From Xanthomonas sp. DAR 35659 (GTDB lineage: Bacteria; Pseudomonadota; Gammaproteobacteria; Xanthomonadales; Xanthomonadaceae), in the NCBI RefSeq assembly GCF_041242975.1, contig NZ_CP162488.1, forward strand, positions 2,470,001 to 2,534,000: 64,000 bases of DNA, in the 5' to 3' direction. Positions 1 to 8,239 of the stretch are shown here, in pieces. Position numbers and translations under genes: made by a program. The notes beneath the pieces are model-generated. The model was not told where the DNA came from, searched no databases, and saw nothing but the letters and a program-made list of their open reading frames with translations. Numbering within the stretch: the first letter of the stretch is position 1; each line of letters starts with the position of its first letter.

Positions 1-692
1 GACAGATGGGGGTGCGTCCAGATGTAGTCGCAGTCCGCGTCGATGCCTTCGCGCGCCAGCATCGTGAGCAGTGCGGTGGGCTGGCTGGAGATCAGGCGGT
101 CGATGAGGAATTGCGCCTCGTCGGTGGTCAGGCGGAAGACGGCGTGCTCAAGTAGGTTGTCGGGCATCTGGGGCAAGGCTGGATTCCAGACGGCGGGCGT
201 CTGGGCGCTGGCCAGAGCGTCTTCGCCGCTGGATGCGCCGCGCGACCGGCCACGGCCCCGCAAGGCGACGAACAGACTGTCGAGCGAGCCCGGGAAGACC
301 CGTATGCCCCACGCGCCCAGGCCAGCCCAATAGACGGAACTCGGCAACCGCTGAAGCCGTGGCCCTGCATCCCGGCCGATGATGCCGTTGGACTCACCGC
401 CGGCTTTCAGTGCGTCGGCAAGCCGGATTTCGGTGTCGCGCGCCTCGGTGCGGAGCTGCGCTTCAGGGAATTCGCGCTTTTCCAGCGCCCGATAGAGCCA
501 GGGAATGAACAGCATGTATCGCAGGCGCGTCTGTATCGTGCTTGTGCCCGGAAAGAGATGATCGGCGATGGAATCCCGGATTGCCCCCAGTCCCAGCTCG
601 TCGCGGCTCTCGCGCTCCTGAAAGAGCGCCATGATGCGCTGCGCTCGCTGCCGTTCGGCTTCGTCAAAATCGATCCAAGCAAGAGACGACAT
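1..692 (-). CDS. DUF6361 family protein, 5' part (runs off left edge)
   Basis: The minus strand has an uninterrupted frame of 230 codons from the ATG at 692 to the window edge. It opens with MSSLAWIDFDEAERQR and contains LGLGAIRDSIADHLFPGTST and YMLFIPWLYRALE, which I recognise as the conserved N-terminus of DUF6361, a family of roughly 400 residues without a known biochemical role. The C-terminal part is outside the window. I recall such genes near helicase/nuclease defence clusters, but nothing inside this window proves that. The next gene remnant on the right is an integrase fragment, so this gene may sit at the edge of a mobile island. Confidence 0.8.
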   Translation of the reverse strand, partial: MSSLAWIDFDEAERQRAQRIMALFQERESRDELGLGAIRDSIADHLFPGTSTIQTRLRYMLFIPWLYRALEKREFPEAQLRTEARDTEIRLADALKAGGESNGIIGRDAGPRLQRLPSSVYWAGLGAWGIRVFPGSLDSLFVALRGRGRSRGASSGEDALASAQTPAVWNPALPQMPDNLLEHAVFRLTTDEAQFLIDRLISSQPTALLTMLAREGIDADCDYIWTHPHL

Positions 693-1741
693 GGACTCAG
701 CTGGCCTCGTTCTCGGTCGGCTTCGTGCGCAGGACGCGAAGAACTGCACCTGGGCGCATCAGCAGGCTCAGCCCGCGCATGCTCTCGAGGCGGCCTTGGT
801 GACCGTCTCGGCCTGTAGTCAAGCAGCTTAGTGGATGTCTTTTTGACGATACGTGTAACGCCAAACTGTTTACTGGCCGCGCTGTCCCTTCCATGGAATT
901 CCCACTCGATCATCAACAGCACTCGCAAGTCCGCATGGTTAAAGGATTTTGCGATGATTGACATAGGGCATTACCGTCACCTCTACCGTCATCCGGCAAG
1001 AGCTTTGCCTAGTGCGGAAGACGGAGGACCGTCAGGGCTCCACGGTTCCGGCACCACATAGTCAATCGTCTTCCAGGATAGCGCAGATGAGCGCACCTCG
1101 ACCAGCGCCTGGCGGTACCCCACCTAGGCAACACTTGTCAACACACCACAGTCGAGACAGACACCTTGGACGCGCCGTCAGTTCCTAAGTCGTTGCCTAG
1201 GATGGATACTTTTCGGGAGTACTGCCGAAGTGACCAAGGATGCGCAGTGGATTAGACACCCCGGCGGCTCCCACTAGTGCACCAGCCCTTGCTAATCACG
1301 ATCAACGTGGCGACCCTCATGGGCAGCGGTGGCGCAAGAACAGGTACACGCTGGCTACGCTCGGGTCCGGGAGATTGGCAGACTCTCCGTAACATCTACT
1401 TAGCGAGTAACTAGGTGTATAAGTACCGCAATGGACTATTGAGTGGGAGTGAAATCAGGTCCTTCGGGGACCATCGTCAGCTATCGAAAAATCGCTGCAA
1501 CTTGTTGATCTGAAAGGAAGCTTGTCACGGCAACTATCGGTAGCTATCGCCGGCCAGCACAACGGATCGGCGGTAGCGCTGACGGTACGAACCGGAGGTC
1601 GGATCAAGACCCTCCCGTTTACTATTGAGGCCAAAACGGTCTTTGACGGTAAAAATCTCCTGAGGAAAGCTTATTTCATGCGGCTTTCCGAGCATCAGCG
1701 GGTCTCCAAGTCCCTGACGGTAAAAGCCGTCACGAACAGGA
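693..1741. other. Long non-coding stretch with integrase-type octamer repeats
   Basis: About 1 kb without a supported gene. It contains the sequence related to the 9.4 kb copy (minus strand, about 903-1000) and five of the seven TGACGGTA octamers. No tRNA, hairpin array or coding frame with recognisable similarity was seen. Confidence 0.6.
903..1000 (-). repeat. Inverted partner of the 9.34-9.42 kb sequence
   Basis: Read on the minus strand, the ATG at 964 opens MSIIAKSFNHADLRVLLM. The plus strand at 9359 opens MSIIAKSLDHADLRALLM, with matching DNA before the ATG (GGTGACGRTAATKSCCTATG-like) and for about 60 bases after it. Similarity stops abruptly on the 3' side of both copies. The copies face each other 8.4 kb apart. 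I do not recognise the encoded peptide; the frame here continues without family similarity. Confidence 0.6.
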
Positions 1742-1859
1742 GTGAAAACCTCGATGCTGACCGACACTGCACTGCGCAATCTCAAGCCTAAGTCCAAGAT
1801 CTATAAGGCTTTTGATCGAGATGGAATGTACGTGACGGTATCGCCTACCGGTACCGTCA
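972..1859. repeat. Cluster of seven TGACGGTA octamers (candidate integrase arm sites)
   Basis: TGACGGTA occurs on the plus strand at 1580, 1644, 1715 and 1833 and on the minus strand at 972-979, 984-991 and 1852-1859. Seven copies in 0.9 kb is far above chance. Three lie directly upstream of the integrase start and two lie inside the inverted repeat near 0.97 kb. P4-type integrases bind short repeated arm sites next to their gene, which fits; assignment as arm sites is inference. Confidence 0.5.
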
Positions 1860-2101
1860 CCTTCCGCTACGACTACCGTCTTCATGGACGCCGGGAGACG
1901 CTCACGATCGGGCGCTACGGACCTGCCGGCCTCTCGTTGGCGATGGCCCGCGAAAAGCTCATCGATGCCAAGAAGACCATCGCCCAGGGCAAGTCGCCCG
2001 CGATGGAGAAGCAGCGCGAGAAGCGCCGGCTGACCGACGTGAAGTGCTTCGGCGACGTTGCGGTGAAATGGTTGAAGGAACTGGACGCCCTGGTCGGATG
2101 A
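1754..2101 (+). pseudogene. P4-type tyrosine integrase, N-terminal fragment
   Basis: The 115-residue product contains the DUF4102 arm-DNA-binding domain: MLTDTALRNLKPKSKIYKAF, then DGMYVTVSPTGTVTFRYDYR, RETLTIGRYG and LSLAMAREKLIDAK. It stops just after the start of the core-binding region (FGDVAVKWLKE). The catalytic domain with the R-H-R-Y residues is absent, so it cannot recombine DNA. Full-length relatives are about 400 residues. An AGGAG lies 11 bases before the chosen ATG; a GTG at 1742 is an alternative start. An intrinsic terminator follows directly. Confidence 0.85.
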
Positions 2102-2134
2102 ACGGCTCCGCGCACGACTAGATCTTTTCCGAAT

Positions 2135-2157
2135 CCGCCCGGCCAGGGCGGGTTTTT
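2135..2157 (+). terminator. Intrinsic terminator after the integrase fragment
   Basis: A CCGCCC/GGGCGG stem with loop GGCCA is followed by GTTTTTCTT, 34 bases after the integrase stop codon. Confidence 0.75.
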
Positions 2158-2215
2158 CTTTGGTGGACGTCGGTTTGACGATGCCGGCGCGGGGCGCCTG
2201 CTTACGTTGTTCGAT

Positions 2216-2356
2216 TCAAACTTCCACTTCGCCCAAGTCCCATACGACACAGCGCGGCGCCAGGTTGAAACGGCGAGGGAACTCGCCGCGGCGCTCCATT
2301 TCGTAGATCGTCGTTTCGCCCAGCGGGACCATCTGACACAGCTCGTGGCATCGGAT
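2216..2356 (-). pseudogene. AlpA-family regulator/excisionase remnant
   Basis: The minus strand reads TIRCHELCQMVPLGETTIYE, then MERRGEFPRRFNLAPRCVVW and ends shortly after at TGA. This is the small winged-helix AlpA/MerR-like fold that accompanies P4-type integrases (pattern: V-x-L-x-x-TTIY-E-x-E-x-RGEFPR). There is no clear start codon with a ribosome site upstream, and the C-terminus is short, so I call it a remnant. It points towards the integrase fragment, as expected for a decayed integrative element. Confidence 0.65.
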
Positions 2357-2522
2357 GGTGTTACGTAAGGGAAGGGGGCTGCGCTGGGAGAGACTGCGTC
2401 AGTGCCTCATGGGCATGTGTGCCCGGACGGGAAGTGTCTCGTCTGTTGTGATGTTCACAGTCATTGCCTTAATGCTGGACGGAGCCAGCCAGTTCGAGCG
2501 GAACGGACAGACATCGGCTGCG

Positions 2523-3320
2523 TCAGCTGTGGCTTGGCATCGGCACGCCCACTGCTTCGCGAATGGCCTCAGGAGCAGTCGACCACGAACCAGCGTGGTA
2601 TGGAGGCTTGGGATCGTATTGGATCTTCAACTGAGCCTTCATCGCCTCGGTGTCTCCACGCAGGTGGCCGATGAGCGCGAGCGTCATGTCCAGGCCTGCG
2701 GATACGCCTGCCGAGGTCCAGTATTTGTCGCTGACGACCCATCGCTCGTCCGTATAGGTGGCGCCCTGGTCGTTCAGCATGTTCTGCAGTGCCCAGTGTG
2801 TCGTGGCTCGGCGTCCACGCAGGAGCCCGGCGCGGCCCAGGATGAGCGATCCGGTACAGACGCTGGCGGTGATCCTGGATGTTTGGTCGATGCACTTGAT
2901 CCAGTCCATGACGTCGGGATCGTTGGAGACGTCGCGTACTCCCATGCCACCGCCCGGAATGAGCAGAACGTCGGCTTTGCCGATGTCCTGGAGAAGGGCG
3001 TTCGCTTGGTAGCTCACCATGCCGCTGTCGCTCTTGTAGAGGTCGCGCGTCTTTGCGGCGAGGACCAATTCGATTCCGGGCACCCGATGCAGCAGTTCGT
3101 ACGGACCTATCCAGTCGAGCATGGTGGTGCCCGGGTACAAGAGCATGATCACTTTCGTCGGCCTCTCGGAACCTCGTGGTTCCGCACTCCCCGGAACCTC
3201 AACGGAAGCCGATTTCGCGGGCCCGGAAGCCTCCGCCAGTACGCGGGTTGCGACGAGCAGCGCCCCCAGCGCGAGCAGCCCCGATTGACTGATGTGCCGT
3301 CGCATCTGGTCGTGTTTCAT
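2523..3320 (-). CDS. DJ-1/PfpI family protein, isonitrile hydratase-like, exported
   Basis: 265 residues. Residues 1-30 hold a hydrophobic export signal (RRHISQSGLLALGALLVA, ending near VLAEA) with twin arginines that could mean Tat export. The DJ-1/PfpI domain follows: LLYPGTTMLDWIGPYELL, the GGGMG turn, and the nucleophile elbow ASVCTGS with Cys155, then GLLRGRRATTHW, which is typical of isonitrile hydratase-like proteins. The start at 3320 has GGAG six bases upstream; the longer frame to 3377 lacks this. It lies downstream of the alcohol dehydrogenase on the same strand (106 bp gap). The substrate is unknown. Confidence 0.82.
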   Translation of the reverse strand: MKHDQMRRHISQSGLLALGALLVATRVLAEASGPAKSASVEVPGSAEPRGSERPTKVIMLLYPGTTMLDWIGPYELLHRVPGIELVLAAKTRDLYKSDSGMVSYQANALLQDIGKADVLLIPGGGMGVRDVSNDPDVMDWIKCIDQTSRITASVCTGSLILGRAGLLRGRRATTHWALQNMLNDQGATYTDERWVVSDKYWTSAGVSAGLDMTLALIGHLRGDTEAMKAQLKIQYDPKPPYHAGSWSTAPEAIREAVGVPMPSHS

Positions 3321-3426
3321 GTGGTCTCCGAATTGAGCATGACACTGTTTCCTCCATGGCGATCGAATGCCGATCACGCTGCCGCGCCCGAGCTAGCCCT
3401 GCCGGACCCATGCTTTGCGGGCCTGC

Positions 3427-4440
3427 TCAGAATCCTTCGAGCACGATCTTGCCGCGGCTGCGGTTCGTCTCGATCCATTCGTGCGCGCGGCGCAGGTTGC
3501 TGGCGTTCACCGTGCCGAAGTTCCCGGCGAGCGTGGTGCGCAGCACGCCTGCATCGATCAGCGATCCCGCGCGGGTCAGCAGTTCGTGCTGGCGGAGCTG
3601 GTCCGGCGTCGAGAACATGGAGCGCGTGAACATGAATTCCCAGTGCAGCGACGCGCTCTTGGTCTTGAGCTTGCGGAAGTCCAGGAGATCCGGATCGTCG
3701 ATGAGCGCGATATGCCCCTGTGGGTTGATCGATGCGACGATTTCGTCGAAATGGCGGCCCGTCTGGTTCAGGCTGGCGATGTAGTCCACGCCGGAGAATC
3801 CGATGCGCTGGAGTTCCCCGGACAGCGGCTTGCTGTGGTCGATCACGTGGTGCGCACCGAGCTCGGTGACCCATTGGGCGGTTTCCGGGCGCGATGCGGT
3901 GCCGATCACGGTGAGGCCCGTGAGCCGCCGTGCGAGCTGGACGAGGATCGAGCCCACGCCGCCGGCTGCGCCGATCACGAGCAGCGTGGCGTCCTGGGGC
4001 TGGTCGCTTTCCGCGATGGCCAGGCGATCGAACAGCAACTCCCAGGCGGTGATGGTCGTCAGGGGAAGCGCCGCCGCGGCCGCGAAATCGAGGGTCTTCG
4101 GCATGCGGCCGGCGATGCGCTCATCGACGAGGTGCAGTTCGCTGTTGGTGCCGGGCCGCTTCAACGATCCGGCGTACCACACCCTGTCGCCGGGCTTGAA
4201 GAGCGTGACGCCCTGGCCCACGGCGCGCACCACGCCCGCCGCATCCCAGCCGATCACCTTGGGCTGGCCGGCTTCGGGTGCGACGCCCGCCCGGATCTTC
4301 ACGTCCACCGGGTTGACCGACACGGCGCGCACTTCGACCAGCAGGTCGTGCTCGCCGGGGACGGGGTCGGGCAGCGTGAGATCGATCAGCGATTCGGCAT
4401 CGCCGATCGGCAAATTGCGGTAGTAGCCAATGGCTTTCAT
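3427..4440 (-). CDS. Zinc-type alcohol dehydrogenase-like NAD(P)H oxidoreductase (MDR family)
   Basis: 337 residues of the medium-chain reductase superfamily, closest to the zinc-binding alcohol dehydrogenase-like subfamily. The N-terminal GroES-like half has MKAIGYYRNLPIGDAESL and SVNPVDVKIR; the Rossmann half has LVIGAAGGVGSILVQLAR near residue 155. It lies downstream of a LysR gene on the same strand. A LysR-type inverted repeat (TTTCAA-N7-TTGAAA) lies 136 bases upstream, and its left half recurs in front of that LysR gene, so LysR control of this gene and the following DJ-1 gene is likely. The substrate is not predictable. Confidence 0.85.
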   Translation of the reverse strand: MKAIGYYRNLPIGDAESLIDLTLPDPVPGEHDLLVEVRAVSVNPVDVKIRAGVAPEAGQPKVIGWDAAGVVRAVGQGVTLFKPGDRVWYAGSLKRPGTNSELHLVDERIAGRMPKTLDFAAAAALPLTTITAWELLFDRLAIAESDQPQDATLLVIGAAGGVGSILVQLARRLTGLTVIGTASRPETAQWVTELGAHHVIDHSKPLSGELQRIGFSGVDYIASLNQTGRHFDEIVASINPQGHIALIDDPDLLDFRKLKTKSASLHWEFMFTRSMFSTPDQLRQHELLTRAGSLIDAGVLRTTLAGNFGTVNASNLRRAHEWIETNRSRGKIVLEGF

Positions 4441-4575
4441 GGTGGTGCTCCGGACGCAGACAGAATCGAATCGGCGCGAGCCAGCGCAGCGTCGATTGCG
4501 CTTCAGCTCCAGCCAAAGATGGCGCCATCATCCGTCCACGCCACATACGTTAAAAGACGCGGTGAGCGATATCAG

Positions 4576-4594
4576 TTTCAAAATTATGTTGAAA
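4576..4594. promoter_or_regulatory. LysR-type operator upstream of the alcohol dehydrogenase
   Basis: The inverted repeat TTTCAA-N7-TTGAAA contains the T-N11-A spacing of LysR boxes. The 12-mer TTTCAAAATTAT at its left also occurs at 5591-5602 upstream of the LysR gene. Confidence 0.65.
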
Positions 4595-4626
4595 ATAGCG
4601 GGCGGTGGCAGATCCGCTGAGCTTCC

Positions 4627-5526
4627 TCACGCAAGGTGGCCGCTGATCCGCTGTACGAGGACATCGCGCAATGCGTTGACGGTGGGCGACAGCATTGCTC
4701 TGTGTGCGCAGACCAAATGGAGCGGCGCGCGCTCTCCCTCGAATTCCGTTAGCGCCGCCTCGAGTCGGCCAGCGCGCAGATCGTCCAGCACGTCCAGCCT
4801 GGACTTGTAGGCAATCCCGAGTCCGGCAACGGCCCAGCGCCGGACCAGTTCTCCGTCGTCGCTGCTGCGATCGCCATGCACGGACACCACTGCCGGTTCG
4901 CCTCCACCGAAGAACGTCCAGCGATCGTGCAACGCGTCGCTCAGGGCAAAGCGCAGGCAATTGTGCTGAGCCAGGTCCGCCGGAATCGCGGGTCGGCCGT
5001 GGCGCAGGAAGTAGGCGGGCGAAGCGCACAGCACCCGGCGGTTGTCGGGCGCGAGCGGCAGTGCCACCAGCGAGGAATCCTCGGAGACGCTGTAGCGGAT
5101 CGCTACGCTGACGGGCGCGCGGATCATGTCGGTGATCTGGTCGCCGATGCGGACCTGCAGCGAGACGCTGGGGTACTGGGCCTGGAACTCGTCCAGCCAT
5201 CGCAGCAGTACGTTGCGACCCAGGTCGGAGGGCACGGACAGCGATACCGTTCCGCCGATCCATTTCTGGCCCTGGGCCACTGCGTTACGTCCCGCTTCTA
5301 CCTGCTCCATTACGTTGCGCGCGTACTGCAGATAGCGTTCGCCGTCCGGCGTGAGGCGCAGGCTGCGCGTCGAGCGCGCGAGCAGCCGGGTGCCGAGCTC
5401 CGTCTCCAGCCGTTTCAGCCCCACGCTGGCCACCGCCGGGGTGATGTCCAGTTGTCGGGCTGCCGCAGATAGGCTGCCGCTGTCGGCCGCGGATACGAAA
5501 ATCCGCACGTCTTCTAGTCTGATCAT
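4627..5526 (-). CDS. LysR family transcriptional regulator
   Basis: 299 residues of normal LysR length. The N-terminal winged helix-turn-helix (residues 1-60: MIRLEDVRIFVSAADSGSLS, then AARQLDITPAVASVGLKRLE) is followed by a substrate-binding domain that starts near residue 90 (GTVSLSVPSDLGR). It is upstream of the alcohol dehydrogenase and DJ-1 genes and divergent from the MRJP-family gene. A shared 12-mer in front of both targets makes it the probable regulator of this module. The inducer is unknown. Confidence 0.9.
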   Translation of the reverse strand: MIRLEDVRIFVSAADSGSLSAAARQLDITPAVASVGLKRLETELGTRLLARSTRSLRLTPDGERYLQYARNVMEQVEAGRNAVAQGQKWIGGTVSLSVPSDLGRNVLLRWLDEFQAQYPSVSLQVRIGDQITDMIRAPVSVAIRYSVSEDSSLVALPLAPDNRRVLCASPAYFLRHGRPAIPADLAQHNCLRFALSDALHDRWTFFGGGEPAVVSVHGDRSSDDGELVRRWAVAGLGIAYKSRLDVLDDLRAGRLEAALTEFEGERAPLHLVCAHRAMLSPTVNALRDVLVQRISGHLA

Positions 5527-5590
5527 TGAGGTTTTTCCAGCAGAGTGCGCCGAGTTCCGGCTGATCTGAAACCTAGCGGGATGCGGCGAT

Positions 5591-5602
5591 TTTCAAAATT
5601 AT
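5591..5602. promoter_or_regulatory. Shared LysR half-site in the lysR/MRJP intergenic space
   Basis: TTTCAAAATTAT, identical to the left part of the inverted repeat at 4576-4587. It lies between the divergent LysR start (5526) and the MRJP-like start (5701), so it could serve autoregulation and the divergent gene. Confidence 0.5.
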
Positions 5603-5700
5603 CACAATACTGCTTGCTCCGCTCGCCGCTGGTTCCGGGCACGCTGCCTCACCACAATCCGGCCGGAGTTCCATTCGTAAATTCCCTGCTGGAGAGCGCT

Positions 5701-6834
5701 ATGCCATCCCCCTTCCCCCGCCATCGGTGGGCCCTTCTCGTCGCCGCGGCCCTCACGGGCGCCGCTCCGTTCGCCCATCCTGACGCAGCGACGGCAGCGA
5801 CGGCACACCTTGCAACGCCCGTCGCCGTGCGCGAGAGCCGGCAGATGCCGTGGAATGCGGTGGCGCTCGATGGGCGAGGGCGCTTCATCGTCAGTTCGCC
5901 GCGCTGGACGGGCAACACCGGCCCCGCAGTGGCCGTCGCGCAGAAGGATGGCTCGCTCACTCCCTATCCGAATGCCCGTTGGAACGGCTGGAAGCCGGGC
6001 AGCGAGGCAGCGCATGCATTCGTCAGCGTCAATGCGATCCACAGCGACGCGCGCGGCGACCTCTGGATCGTCGATACCGGGACGCCGGAGTTCGGTGGCA
6101 AGCCGATCGCCGACGGCGCCAAGGTCGTCCATATCGATCCCCGCACCGACACCATCGTCCGCGTCTACACCTTTGCGAAAGAGGTAGTTCGCGAACACTC
6201 CTACGTCGATGACATCCGCATCAACGGCAGGCATGCCTACCTGACCGATGCCGGCGAAGGCGCGGTGATCGTGCTGGATCTCGACAACGGTAGCGCGCGG
6301 CGCCGCTTCGACGGCGCGCCGTTCGCGCGCGCCCGCGCCGACGACAAAATCATCGTGAACGGCAAGGTGCTAGCCGGCAACGACGGCAAGCCATTGCAGG
6401 TGAATGCCGATCCGCTGGAGCTGAGCCCAGACGGCCAGACCCTGTACTTCGGCCCGCTGGCGGGGTCGCTGTCGCAGGTTGGGACACGTTACCTGGACGA
6501 TGACGCGCTGAGCGACGAGGCCCTCGCCCGGCATGTGAGCCCATGGTTCGACAATCCGCCGATCGGCGGCACGGCAATGGGCGCCGACGGCAGCCTGTAC
6601 TACACGCCGCTGGCCGACAACGCGCTGATGCGGCGTGCTCCGGACGGAACGTTGTCGGTGGTCGCGCGCGACGACCATCTGCGCTGGGTCGATGCGCCTT
6701 TCCTCGATGGGCACGGCCATATCTACCTGCCGGTGCCGCAGATCGATGGCGCTCCGGCATTCAACCAGGGGAAGTCGACCATCCGCTTTCCGGTGAAGCT
6801 CTTCCGGGTCGATCTGCCGGCAGGCCCGCGCTAG
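5701..6834 (+). CDS. Major royal jelly/yellow-family secreted protein
   Basis: 377 residues. A Sec signal covers residues 1-30 (RHRWALLVAAALTGAAPFAH, Ala-rich cleavage zone). The rest is a six-bladed propeller of the MRJP/yellow type, a family known from insects and many bacteria; conserved pieces are NAVALDGRGRFIVSSPRW, DARGDLWIVDTG, YVDDIRINGRHAYLTDAGE and PFLDGHGHIYLPVPQ. Bacterial members are of uncertain function, possibly lactonase- or ligand-binding-like. I start at 5701 because a GGAG precedes it and the signal peptide begins there; the frame is open further upstream. It is divergent from LysR. Confidence 0.82.
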   Translation: MPSPFPRHRWALLVAAALTGAAPFAHPDAATAATAHLATPVAVRESRQMPWNAVALDGRGRFIVSSPRWTGNTGPAVAVAQKDGSLTPYPNARWNGWKPGSEAAHAFVSVNAIHSDARGDLWIVDTGTPEFGGKPIADGAKVVHIDPRTDTIVRVYTFAKEVVREHSYVDDIRINGRHAYLTDAGEGAVIVLDLDNGSARRRFDGAPFARARADDKIIVNGKVLAGNDGKPLQVNADPLELSPDGQTLYFGPLAGSLSQVGTRYLDDDALSDEALARHVSPWFDNPPIGGTAMGADGSLYYTPLADNALMRRAPDGTLSVVARDDHLRWVDAPFLDGHGHIYLPVPQIDGAPAFNQGKSTIRFPVKLFRVDLPAGPR

Positions 6835-6949
6835 CCGGACGTTGCGCGCTGCGCAGCCGACCGTGCGGCGCGCAGCGCGATCTGTCCATCCGTCCATCCG
6901 TTGAAAGTTGCCGCTTGCAGCAGCGATCGTGCCCCGGAGTTCAGCATCC

Positions 6950-7729
6950 ATGGATCACCGCATCCCCGTTCGTCTCCTGACGATCGATCTTTCCTTTCAT
7001 CGCGCCGCGGCCAGCGTGGTCCGCTCCATCCTTGCCAGTCATGGCGTGGATGTGAAAGAAACCTTCGCCCCCCACGAGCGAGCCTTCGAACAACTGCGCG
7101 ACGGCGCGGCCGATGTCCTGTGCAGCGCATGGCTGCCCGACAGTCACGGTATGTATTTCGCTCCCATGGCGGACAGCTTCGAGAACGTCGCCGTTCTCTA
7201 CCGCCCCTACGCGTATTGGGGCGTGCCTGACTACGTGCCGCAGGATGCCGTGTACTCGATCGACGATCTTCGCAGGCCAGAAGTGGCAGCGCGCATGCAA
7301 AAGCGCATACAGGGGATCGGCCCCGGGGCGGGTATCAGCCGGTTTTCGCGCACGGCGATAGCGCGGTACGGCCTCGCGAACTCCGGCTATCACTTTGAGA
7401 ACGGCACGCTGGACGATTGCGTTGCCGCGTACGAAGACGCGGTGCGACGCAGGCAGTGGGCAGTGGTTCCGCTGTGGAAGCCCCAGTTCCTGCACGAGAA
7501 ACATGCCATCAGGCAACTGGAGGATCCGCTGGGGGTAATGGGGGGCGCCGACGAGGCGACGCTGATCGCACGCCGGGGCCTGATGGCCCGATTGCCCCCT
7601 GGCGCAGCGGTGGCGTTGCGCGGTATGCACCTCGGCAACGAAGAGGTCTCGCGGCTCGACTACCTCATTTCGTGCGAGGGAATGGATGCCTTGGATGTCG
7701 CCCAAGTACGGTCCAAAGGCGCGGGCTGA
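6950..7729 (+). CDS. Glycine betaine/proline-type substrate-binding protein (OpuAC-like) without signal peptide
   Basis: 259 residues resembling the OpuAC/ProX periplasmic binding domain of quaternary-amine ABC transporters: LLTIDLSFHRAAASVVRSIL, DGAADVLCSAWLPDSHGMYF, IQGIGPGAGISRFSR and WAVVPLWKPQFLHEKHAIR. No signal peptide or lipobox is present before the domain, and no permease or ATPase lies nearby. It may act as a cytosolic ligand sensor or be a stranded gene. The start at 6950 has GGAG 11 bases upstream; the open frame begins at 6908 without a better site. Confidence 0.72.
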   Translation: MDHRIPVRLLTIDLSFHRAAASVVRSILASHGVDVKETFAPHERAFEQLRDGAADVLCSAWLPDSHGMYFAPMADSFENVAVLYRPYAYWGVPDYVPQDAVYSIDDLRRPEVAARMQKRIQGIGPGAGISRFSRTAIARYGLANSGYHFENGTLDDCVAAYEDAVRRRQWAVVPLWKPQFLHEKHAIRQLEDPLGVMGGADEATLIARRGLMARLPPGAAVALRGMHLGNEEVSRLDYLISCEGMDALDVAQVRSKGAG

Positions 7730-7730
7730 T

Positions 7731-8024
7731 ATGGTTCTGGTCCGGTCTTTCTGCCAGCAGCACGCTGGCATGCGGCGCCATTTGCGCTTCGGCATGGCTG
7801 CCGCTGGCGCGTTTGCCACGGCGGCGAGTGCCGCCGGACAGCCCATGCAGTCTTCTTCACCAGTGGATGATCCGCCGTACAGCCTTCCCGCAGTGGCGGT
7901 CACTGAAACGTTGGACGGCTACGCACAACCTGCCAGTCGTACCGCTACCCGCACCGCCACTCCGTCGCTGCGCGGTGGCTCCTACGTCATCGTGGACCAC
8001 GCGGCTGTCGTCGGTTGGGCATGA
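7731..8024 (+). pseudogene. TonB-dependent receptor, truncated N-terminal fragment
   Basis: Starting from ATG at 7731, the peptide holds a signal sequence (MRRHLRFGMAAAGAFATAAS) and then PPYSLPAVAVTETLDGYAQP and ASRTATRTATPSLRG, which is the usual start of a siderophore-type TonB receptor just before the plug domain. The reading then loses similarity and stops at 8024. A real receptor has about 700 residues, so only the export signal and a few plug residues remain. It begins one base after the substrate-binding gene ends. Confidence 0.6.
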
Positions 8025-8239
8025 GCAACGCTCAGTCGCTGCATCGGATTGAGTCTGCTTTCGTTCGCCGGATCGCGAAAATGTAAATGGTAACTTTTTG
8101 TCGGTCTCCGCTATGGCGTTGCGCGCGGCAACTCGTTGTCATTGGCTTGGCAGCTGTATGGGTGCGGTTAAATCTGGAGTAAAGCCACTTCTGGATAGTG
8201 AACCGGCATCGCAGGTTGCGTGACAGCGCCCAGTGACAC

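Noticed and set aside
407..964. 185-codon minus-strand frame as one gene
   Set aside because: After about 50 residues it is a shifted reading of the DUF6361 gene; only the first part matches the 9.4 kb repeat.
2355..3629. 424-codon plus-strand frame
   Set aside because: Antisense to the DJ-1 family gene; no similarity or ribosome site.
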